In this document: piece after piece, positions 6,694 to 11,607 of the stretch
Layout: each line of letters begins with the position of its first letter
How positions within the stretch are numbered: position 1 is the first letter of the stretch
Assembly: GCA_028703545.1 (NCBI GenBank)
Contig: JAQVMR010000006.1
Coordinates: forward strand, 1 to 11,607
From: Patescibacteria group bacterium
GTDB taxonomy: Bacteria > Patescibacteriota > Patescibacteriia > UBA1558 > S5-K13
Length of the DNA stretch: 11,607 bases
Direction: 5' to 3'
Made by a program: the position numbers and the translations under genes
The notes under the pieces: generated by a model
Told to the model about the DNA's origin: nothing
What the model saw: the letters and a program-made list of their open reading frames with translations, nothing else
The model's database searches: none

Positions 6694-6963
6694 ATGAAAG
6701 TATTAAAATTTGGGGCAGTTTGGTGTCCAGGATGCCTGGTTATGAAACCAAGATGGAAAGAAATAGAAGAAGAAAATCCCTGGCTCGAAACGCAATATTA
6801 TGATTTTGACAATGATAAAGAAGCTGTAAATTTATATAATATAGATAAAGTATTGCCAATTTTTGTTTTTTTAGATAAGGATGGAAAAGAATTTTTAAGA
6901 CTCAATGGTGAAATAAAAAAGGACAAATTAATTGAAATTATTAACGAAAATAAAAATAAATAA
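6694..6963 (+). CDS. Small thioredoxin-fold protein with CPGC active site
   Basis: The 89 residues make a minimal thioredoxin fold: first strand MKVLKFGAVW, active site WCPGC (Cys11, Cys14) at the start of helix 1, strand ETQYYDFDND, and the cis-proline loop VLPIFVF (Pro55) followed by KDGKEFLRLNG. Family members exchange disulfides with client proteins. Pro-Gly between the cysteines differs from the Gly-Pro of classical thioredoxin and is expected to shift the redox potential. There is no signal peptide, so it should act in the cytosol. It starts 10 nt after the Mrp gene and ends 2 nt before the membrane thiol carrier gene. This suggests that it gives electrons to the carrier, to the peroxiredoxin or to both. 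No thioredoxin reductase is in the window. Confidence 0.92.
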   Translation: MKVLKFGAVWCPGCLVMKPRWKEIEEENPWLETQYYDFDNDKEAVNLYNIDKVLPIFVFLDKDGKEFLRLNGEIKKDKLIEIINENKNK

Positions 6964-6965
6964 TT

Positions 6966-8249
6966 ATGCGAAATGTAATTAAAAAAATAATTTATTTATT
7001 TCTATTTGTTTTTATTTTGTTACCAAATTTTTCAGATGCACAGAGTAATCAAATTAATACCTATTTTTTTTATGGGGATGGTTGTCCACACTGTGCAGAG
7101 GAAAAAGAATTATTACATTATTGGTCACAAACAGAATATCAGAATTTGAAAATTTATGAATACGAAATATATAATAATAGAGAAAATATTTTACTTTTAC
7201 AAAAAATCGCAAAAGAATTCAATGTGCAGGTAGACGGGGTACCTTTTTTAGTTATAGGGGACGAGTATTTTATTGGTTACTCAGACACAATAACAAGAAA
7301 TAATATCAAAAAGAAATTAGATAAATGTTTAATCAATAAATGCAATGACCTAATTGCTCCTATTATTGGATTTAATGATCCAAATGATATCAATACAATA
7401 AAAAATCCAGTTGAAGTTATAGAGAGTGAATTCATAAATCAAGAAAATGAAAAAGAAAAAAATAATACAGAAGATATAATTGTTGATGAAATACAAGATA
7501 AAAAAATAATTAAATTATCAGTTTTAGGAGAAGTTGATGTAGTAAATTTTTCCCTGCCACTTATTACTATAGTTATGGGTGTGCTTGATGGATTTAATCC
7601 CTGCGCTATGTGGATTTTATTATTTTTAATTAGTTTGCTCCTGGGGATGAAAGATAGAAAAAGGATGTGGATTTTGGGAATTATGTTTATAGTAACATCT
7701 TCATTTGTTTATTTTTTATTTATGTCAGCTTGGCTTAATTTGATATTATTTTTAGGATTTGTTGCATGGTTTAGAATTTTAATAGGTTTGTTTGCACTTT
7801 TTGGAGGTTTTTATAGTATAAAAGAATTTTTGTTGAATAAAGATAGTGGATGTAAGGTAACTGGGGAAGAAAAAAGGCAGAGAATTTTTGAAAGAATGAA
7901 GTCTATTATAAAACAAAATAGTTTATTTTTATCTCTTATTGGAATAATTGCTCTAGCTTTTGTGGTAAACTTAGTTGAACTTATTTGTTCTGCTGGATTA
8001 CCAGCTATTTATACTCAGGTATTAGCATTAAACTCAATGAGTGGTTTTAAATATTATTTATATATTCTGCTTTATGTTTTCTTTTTTATGCTTGATGATT
8101 TGTTTGTATTTTTTGTTGCCATGATTACTTTGAAGATGACTGGAGTAACAACTAAATATACAAGAGCATCTCGTCTAATTGGTGGAATAATAATGTTGTT
8201 GATTGGATTGATGTTAATATTTAAACCTCAATTATTAATGTTTGGATAA
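6966..8249 (+). CDS. Exported thioredoxin domain fused to DsbD/CcdA-like membrane domain
   Basis: The 427-residue product starts with a signal peptide or anchor (basic 2-7, hydrophobic 8-20, SDA-Q near 25). A thioredoxin/glutaredoxin-like domain follows with FFYGDGCPHC (Cys40, Cys43) and the cis-Pro loop GVPFLVIGDEYFIGY (91-105). A polar, acidic linker covers about 127-185. The membrane domain has about six segments between 195 and 425. Two of them carry the hallmark cysteines of DsbD/CcdA carriers: DGFNPCA (Cys213) and VELICSAGLP (Cys341), 128 apart, close to the DsbD beta-domain spacing. Such proteins move electrons from cytosolic thioredoxin across the membrane to exported disulfides. Here the outer partner is fused at the N terminus, whereas in E. 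coli DsbD the thioredoxin domain is C-terminal. The cytosolic thioredoxin gene ends 2 nt upstream. A further CxxxxC pair (121, 126) closes the exported domain. Confidence 0.92.
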   Translation: MRNVIKKIIYLFLFVFILLPNFSDAQSNQINTYFFYGDGCPHCAEEKELLHYWSQTEYQNLKIYEYEIYNNRENILLLQKIAKEFNVQVDGVPFLVIGDEYFIGYSDTITRNNIKKKLDKCLINKCNDLIAPIIGFNDPNDINTIKNPVEVIESEFINQENEKEKNNTEDIIVDEIQDKKIIKLSVLGEVDVVNFSLPLITIVMGVLDGFNPCAMWILLFLISLLLGMKDRKRMWILGIMFIVTSSFVYFLFMSAWLNLILFLGFVAWFRILIGLFALFGGFYSIKEFLLNKDSGCKVTGEEKRQRIFERMKSIIKQNSLFLSLIGIIALAFVVNLVELICSAGLPAIYTQVLALNSMSGFKYYLYILLYVFFFMLDDLFVFFVAMITLKMTGVTTKYTRASRLIGGIIMLLIGLMLIFKPQLLMFG

Positions 8250-8323
8250 AAATCCAATAGACAAGATAATTTTTATTATATAGTTAAATATAATTTCATT
8301 AAGTATATTTAATTTTAATTATC

Positions 8324-9517
8324 ATGAAGAAGTTTATTTTTTATTTTTTTTCAATAATTTTATTTAGTATATTTTTTGTTACAAATTTTGTTAATGCAGA
8401 AGATATTGCAATTAGTAATATAAATGAAGAGATAATTTTAGATGAAACCACTTTTCAGGAATCAGAAATTCAATTTCAAGCAGTAGAAGAAATTTTTAAA
8501 GCAGTGGTGTCAGAAATTTCTGAACAAAAAAGCACTATTCGCGACGATGGGTCAACCTCAATGCAACAAAAAATAAAACTTAAAGGACCTGAAGGTAAGT
8601 GGAAAGATAAAGAAATATTTTTTGATGGAACTGAATACGATGTCTTATCTGCTAATGAGTATAAGGTTGGTGATAAGGTTTTGGTGCATTATAGTGTTGA
8701 GCCAGATGGAGGAGAAAGTTTTTATGTAATTGGATTTTCTAGGACTACTAATATTTATTGGCTAGTTTTATTATTTTTGTTAACGGTTATAGTTATAGGC
8801 GGATTGAAAGGGTTTCGAGCGCTTATAGTTTTGTTATTAACATTTTTAATTATTCTGAAATTTATTATTCCTCAAATATTATCTGGAGCAAATCCACTCT
8901 TTATTACTTTAGTTGGTTCATTGGTTATTTTAATTTTTGGTGTATATATCACGGAAGGATTGAAAAGAACATCAACTATATCCATTTTCTCTATTTTAAT
9001 CTCTCTAATAATTACCGGATTATTATCTGTTTTATTTTCTGCAATGACAAAATTGACGGGATTTGCTAGTGAAGAAGCTGCATATTTAGTTGGGCTTAGC
9101 GGAGGAAATATAAATATCAAGGGTCTTTTATTGTCTGGCATTATTATTGGCGCTCTGGGTGTTTTAGATGATGTAATTATTTCTCAAGTAGCACTAGTTA
9201 AAGAATTGAAAATATCAAACCCAGAACTGTCAAAAAATCAAACATACAAACAAGCTATGCGAGTTGGAGTTTCACACTTAAGTTCAATGGTAAATACTTT
9301 ATTTTTAGCTTATGCTGGAGCATCCCTACCGTTATTAATTTTATTTAGTATTAGGCAAGAACCATTCTTAACATTTAATCAAGTTATAGATAATGAAATG
9401 ATGGCTACAGAAATAGTTAGAACTTTGACCGGAAGCATTGGATTGATTTTAGCGGTTCCTATTGCTACTTTTTTAGCAGTGAATTTTATAAATAAGGAAA
9501 GATTGAGAAAACAATAG
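8324..9517 (+). CDS. YibE/F family membrane protein
   Basis: The 397-residue protein has a signal peptide (hydrophobic 4-20, VNA-E near 25). A soluble exported domain of about 110 residues includes the beta-rich GPEGKWKDKEIFFDG and KVGDKVLVHYS segments. About seven to eight membrane helices lie from 145 to 387. Family marks are GGLKGFRALIVLLLTF (159-174), GALGVLDDVIISQ (276-288) and GVSHLSSMVNTLFLAYAGASL (315-335). The Asp pair in LDDV and the His in VSHL lie in conserved positions and could be functional. The family is widespread but its role is not settled; a transporter or channel is often suggested. It lies 74 nt after the thiol carrier gene. TATAAT at 8289-8294 may give it its own promoter, although no -35 was convincing, so membership of the redox operon is uncertain. 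Confidence 0.92.
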   Translation: MKKFIFYFFSIILFSIFFVTNFVNAEDIAISNINEEIILDETTFQESEIQFQAVEEIFKAVVSEISEQKSTIRDDGSTSMQQKIKLKGPEGKWKDKEIFFDGTEYDVLSANEYKVGDKVLVHYSVEPDGGESFYVIGFSRTTNIYWLVLLFLLTVIVIGGLKGFRALIVLLLTFLIILKFIIPQILSGANPLFITLVGSLVILIFGVYITEGLKRTSTISIFSILISLIITGLLSVLFSAMTKLTGFASEEAAYLVGLSGGNINIKGLLLSGIIIGALGVLDDVIISQVALVKELKISNPELSKNQTYKQAMRVGVSHLSSMVNTLFLAYAGASLPLLILFSIRQEPFLTFNQVIDNEMMATEIVRTLTGSIGLILAVPIATFLAVNFINKERLRKQ

Positions 9518-9537
9518 TGAGTAGGGCAGGGGGTAAA

Positions 9538-9690
9538 TTACTTTATTTTTCTAAGATCAGGAATATAAATATATCCATCATAATTCTGTATAATAGTTCT
9601 AACGTCATTAACTACACGGAGCCATTGAAAAAACATTGATAAAATCAATGTTTTTTTGATACCGTAAGTTGTAATTAGAACTAATATATA
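9538..9690 (-). repeat. Dispersed intergenic repeat, copy 3, most complete
   Basis: The core 9618-9661 differs from copies 1 and 2 at one base. The wide inverted repeat is TAGTTCTAA (9594-9602) with TTAGAACTA (9675-9683), and the inner hairpin with seven T is at 9634-9657. On the minus strand the frame from the ATG at 9636-9634 to the TAA at 9540-9538 is 32 codons, MFFQWLRVVNDVRTIIQN and on to YIYIPDLRKIK. Compared with copy 1, codons 9, 10, 16, 17, 18, 23, 26 and 32 differ silently and even the stop codon differs (TAA against TAG). The shared upstream minus-frame text ITTYGIKKTLILS links it to copy 2. It begins 20 nt after the YibE/F stop. Confidence 0.8.
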
Positions 9691-9742
9691 TTTTTACTTA
9701 GATTATTGATATGATTAAATCATTATAACTGAATATAAAAAT

Positions 9743-10168
9743 ATGCATACAAAAAGAGTTAGAGCCGTTATTATACAAGATAAAAAAATTTTAACCATAA
9801 AAAGAACCAAATTCGATATTATTTATTGGGTAATACCAGGGGGTGGCGTAGAAGAGAACGAAACTAATGAGCGGGCATTAGTTAGAGAAGTTAAAGAAGA
9901 ATTAGGGTTGGATATAAAAGTAAAAGAATTAATTCTCAAAATGATTTCTAAAAAACCAGAAACAATTGGTCAGGAAGAATATTTTTACCTTTGCGATATT
10001 GTGGGGGGTGAAATTGGTTCTGGTAATGGTCCAGAATTTGATAGAGACACTAAATATGTTGGACAGTATGATTTTGAATGGATAGATATAGAAGAATTAA
10101 ATAATTGTGATTTAAAACCCGAAGACATTAAAAAACAACTAGAACGATTAAAAGGACGACACTGGTAG
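9743..10168 (+). CDS. Nudix hydrolase
   Basis: The 141-residue protein contains a complete Nudix box at 34-56, GGVEENETNERALVREVKEELGL, matching G-x5-E-x7-R-E-U-x-E-E-x-G-U with Gly34, Glu40, Arg48, Glu49, Glu52, Glu53 and Gly55. The glutamates bind magnesium for cleavage of a nucleoside diphosphate linked to another group. The first strand MHTKRVRAVIIQDKKILTIKR and IYWVIPGGG before the box are typical of MutT-like members. The C-terminal part has FEWIDIEELNNCDLKPEDIKKQL. The substrate cannot be read from sequence; house-cleaning of modified nucleotides is common. It stands alone between two copies of the repeat, with no clear Shine-Dalgarno sequence, and neither neighbour suggests a pathway. 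Confidence 0.94.
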   Translation: MHTKRVRAVIIQDKKILTIKRTKFDIIYWVIPGGGVEENETNERALVREVKEELGLDIKVKELILKMISKKPETIGQEEYFYLCDIVGGEIGSGNGPEFDRDTKYVGQYDFEWIDIEELNNCDLKPEDIKKQLERLKGRHW

Positions 10169-10214
10169 ATTTAAATCTCCAGAGCAATGAATAGGGTATA
10201 TTTGAGTTATTGTC

Positions 10215-10350
10215 CTACAAATCGGGAATATAAATATATTCAGTTTGTTCCCGTATAATGTTTCTAATGCCATGAACTATACGGAGCCATTGAAAAAGCA
10301 TTGATATAATCATTTTTTTTGATAGCGAAAGTTGTAAGACAAACATTAAA
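10215..10350 (-). repeat. Dispersed intergenic repeat, copy 4 (decayed core)
   Basis: The left part is well kept, including the hairpin GAATATA-AA-TATATTC (10226-10241) and an outer pairing CGGGAA/TTCCCG (10223-10228 with 10248-10253). The core 10283-10324 has two bases deleted and lost most of the inner hairpin, leaving TGAT-ATA-ATCA before eight T. The minus-strand frame from the ATG at 10301-10299 gives 28 codons, MLFQWLRIVHGIRNIIREQ and on to EYIYIPDL, stopping at 10217-10215, five codons earlier than copies 1 and 3. Because of the deletion the frame upstream of this ATG is out of phase with the other copies and happens to stay open to 10436. Confidence 0.75.
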
Positions 10351-10484
10351 AGAAATTGGAAAATGTAATAATAAAAATTTGAGTGGTTCAAAATTTGAAA
10401 ATCAATAAATAATATATAATTGAATTGCATGGACATATAGTTAAGTATTTTTAGTAGTAATTCTTTTTATTTTGTTGAGAAATG

Positions 10485-10493
10485 TGTTATAAT
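10485..10493 (+). promoter_or_regulatory. Extended -10 promoter element
   Basis: TGTTATAAT repeats the element at 3441-3449 within a shared ten-base string. The -35 region is T-rich with no good hexamer. It could add a second, earlier start for the surface protein leader. Confidence 0.35.
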
Positions 10494-10546
10494 TTTAGTA
10501 GAATTTCATTATTAGAATTAGGTGTAATTAAGTTGTGTCCCTGAGC

Positions 10547-10576
10547 TTGGTGTTTAATTGATTTTTATGGTATAAT
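10547..10576 (+). promoter_or_regulatory. Promoter of the surface protein gene, with extended -10
   Basis: TTGGTG (10547-10552) is followed after 18 nt by consensus TATAAT (10571-10576), preceded by TGG, an extended -10. Transcription would begin near 10583, giving a leader of about 310 nt before the ATG at 10897. Confidence 0.6.
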
Positions 10577-10713
10577 TTATTTGTTAAAAACAAACAATGG
10601 TTTTCAATTTTTTTCGTCGTATAATTAGGGCACAAAAAACAAAAAATTATTTATAGTTATTTGTTTGGAATTTATGTAAACTTGTCCAACAATATCTTAT
10701 TTAAATAATAAAA

Positions 10714-10830
10714 ATGAAAAACAAAAATAAAAGTTTTAAAATTTTAAAGAGAGGTGACATCTTCAAATCTTTTTTAAACCATAATCATATTCCTTGCGAG
10801 ATTAATTTCAAGCAGGGTTTTTATATATAA
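10714..10830 (+). CDS. Doubtful 38-codon ORF in the leader of the surface protein gene
   Basis: An ATG-started frame of 38 codons (beginning MKNKNKSFKILKRGDIFKSF, ending FKQGFYI) lies wholly within the predicted leader, 66 nt before the next ATG. The middle, with RGDIFKSF and HIPCEINF, looks less random than the flanks, and GAGAGGTGA (10750-10758), strongly complementary to the 16S anti-SD, lies inside it. No Shine-Dalgarno sequence precedes its own ATG. It could be a leader peptide, a remnant or chance. I do not recognise it. Confidence 0.2.
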   Translation: MKNKNKSFKILKRGDIFKSFLNHNHIPCEINFKQGFYI

Positions 10831-10896
10831 AATAAAAATTATATTTATTTAACTCAAAATTAAATAAAATATTAAAAATTAATTAAGTAAAAAAAT

Positions 10897-11607
10897 ATGA
10901 AACATTTTTTCAAAAAAAAGACCCTAAAACTAACGCTACTTTTTTCGTCATTAGTGATAGTTATGTCCTGTGGTGTAGCCATTGTTTTAGCGGTAATGAG
11001 CTATACGGGTTATACAGATTTGACTACTAGCGGTCAAACCATTAAAGCCTCTAGTGCACCCACTGCTATACTTGGAATTAATATAAATAATGGTGGAGAC
11101 GGTCAAACTTTAACAAGTGTGTCAGTTGATTTTACTAGTGTTAGTGGTTTTACTAACAATGATTTAGCTTCTGGTAAAGTTGGTATTACTATTTATGATG
11201 ACTCTGGTGCAAGTCACGGAGTATTTGATGCAAGCGATGCTGATGTTGGCGCATCAGTAAATTGGACGGGTCTTACTGCCACTATTAATACTGCGGGAAC
11301 TGCCATTCCAGTTGATAATGCAGGTGACAATGCTGGAGATGATTTTTTCGTTGTAATTAAAACAAGTGCTGATATCGCAAACGGTGATCAATTCACTGCT
11401 ACTCTGGGTACTAATTCAATAACAACCTCAGATCCAGCTACTGGTGGAGCTACTTCAGAAACAACATATACTATTACCGGAGATACTGGTATACCTGATG
11501 CTCCTGTAATTGAACACATTGCTGGAGATGAACTTATTAATGATTCTGAAAAAGCAGCTATCATTGTAACAGGTACAGCTGAAGCAGGTTCTTTAGTAAC
11601 CGTAACT
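10897..11607 (+). CDS. Large exported surface protein with Ig-like domain, 3' end cut by window edge
   Basis: The frame is open from ATG 10897 to the last base (237 codons). The N terminus is basic (HFFKKKTLK) with a long hydrophobic stretch at about 12-34, a signal peptide or anchor. It includes VMSCG, only a weak match to a lipobox. Residues 40-198 form a beta-rich domain rich in Gly, Ser, Thr and Asp, with APTAILGININNGGDGQTL (54-72) and GVFDASDADVG (108-118), calcium-binding-like in its Asp spacing. From about 200 an Ig-like bacterial surface domain begins with IPDAPVIEHIAGDELINDSE, then IIVTGTAEAGSLVTVT, the classic opening of Bap-like tandem Ig repeats, so more copies are expected beyond the edge. 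G+C is higher than in the redox operon, as is common for repeat surface proteins. It is probably a cell-surface adhesin; binding partner unknown. No Shine-Dalgarno sequence is seen. Confidence 0.85.
   Translation, partial: MKHFFKKKTLKLTLLFSSLVIVMSCGVAIVLAVMSYTGYTDLTTSGQTIKASSAPTAILGININNGGDGQTLTSVSVDFTSVSGFTNNDLASGKVGITIYDDSGASHGVFDASDADVGASVNWTGLTATINTAGTAIPVDNAGDNAGDDFFVVIKTSADIANGDQFTATLGTNSITTSDPATGGATSETTYTITGDTGIPDAPVIEHIAGDELINDSEKAAIIVTGTAEAGSLVTVT

Larger units (their letters stand above)
10169..10896. other. Long intergenic region: repeat copy 4, two promoter candidates, long leader
   Basis: This gap of about 730 nt holds the fourth repeat copy (about 10215-10350), two extended -10 promoter candidates (10485-10493 and 10547-10576), a short weak reading frame (10714-10830) and the start region of the surface protein gene. 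A TTTGTT-AAA-AACAAA hairpin (10580-10594) overlaps the expected transcription start of the second promoter. From 10595 to 10713 I see only AT-rich sequence. Confidence 0.6.

Noticed and set aside
8758..9141. Overlapping ORFs on both strands within the YibE/F gene
   Set aside because: They are shadows of a long hydrophobic gene with clear family motifs. Their translations are low-complexity Ile/Tyr/Phe-rich text.
4296..9690. Repeat minus frame as the C-terminus of an AAA ATPase because of the ITTYG text
   Set aside because: Some DUF4143-type ATPases have a TTYG-like string near the end, but the residues after it do not match and no ATPase body lies upstream in any copy.
1667..10350. CRISPR array from the repeated hairpin
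   Set aside because: The copies are kilobases apart and separated by genes, with no regular spacers and no cas genes.
10215..10436. 73-codon minus-strand ORF covering repeat copy 4
   Set aside because: Only the 28 codons inside the repeat are matched by other copies. The upstream part is out of phase with them because of a two-base deletion in the core and has no counterpart, so the long form is probably chance.
10169..10896. tRNA or other known RNA gene in the long intergenic gap
   Set aside because: No cloverleaf, T-loop GTTC box or other familiar RNA signature was seen on either strand.
1..11607. Reassigned TGA codon as in Absconditabacteria or Gracilibacteria
   Set aside because: Genes are full length without in-frame TGA, and TGA ends the membrane protein gene at 3435-3437.

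Overview
The window is AT-rich bacterial DNA with a standard code: TGA is used as a stop (for example at 3435-3437) and no gene needs it read as an amino acid. Short secreted proteins of types I recall mainly from Patescibacteria (Candidate Phyla Radiation), a minimal redox gene set, few clear Shine-Dalgarno sites and a large Ig-like surface protein suggest a member of that group. This is inference from family memory. I cannot place it more finely.

Layout, all confident genes on the + strand. 3-1553: 3' part of a histidine/aromatic amino acid ammonia-lyase, much richer in G+C than its neighbours, ending in an intrinsic terminator. 1913-2311: small secreted protein with its own SD and terminator. 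2395-3437: ECF-type sigma factor overlapping a three-helix membrane protein, the usual arrangement of a sigma/anti-sigma pair. 3522-4154: secreted Q/N-rich coiled-coil protein. 4512-8249: a redox/metal block made of a DUF5320 protein behind a near-consensus promoter with a palindromic operator candidate, a DUF134 helix-turn-helix protein, a Prx6-type peroxiredoxin, an Mrp/ApbC P-loop ATPase, a small CPGC thioredoxin-like protein, and a thioredoxin domain fused to a DsbD/CcdA-type membrane domain. 8324-9517: YibE/F family membrane protein. 9743-10168: Nudix hydrolase. 10897 to the right edge: start of a large exported Ig-like surface protein behind a roughly 300-nt leader.

The most unexpected structure is a dispersed repeat of about 110-150 bp found four times between unrelated genes (near 1667, 4296, 9538 and 10215). 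Copies 1 and 2 are identical over 44 nt. The core is a hairpin followed by seven T on the + strand. On the minus strand copies 1 and 3 carry a 32-codon frame with the same start and stop and no indel; 8 of the 13 codons that differ by one base differ silently. This suggests a small peptide, or the tail of a lost gene, rather than only a structural repeat.

The 4892-8249 genes are closely spaced and read as one unit. A membrane CcdA-type carrier with a predicted exported CPHC domain, a predicted cytosolic CPGC thioredoxin, a thiol peroxidase and an Fe-S type ATPase could together handle thiol electrons on both sides of the membrane. The DUF134 protein is a natural candidate for the regulator that binds the operator at 4436-4455.
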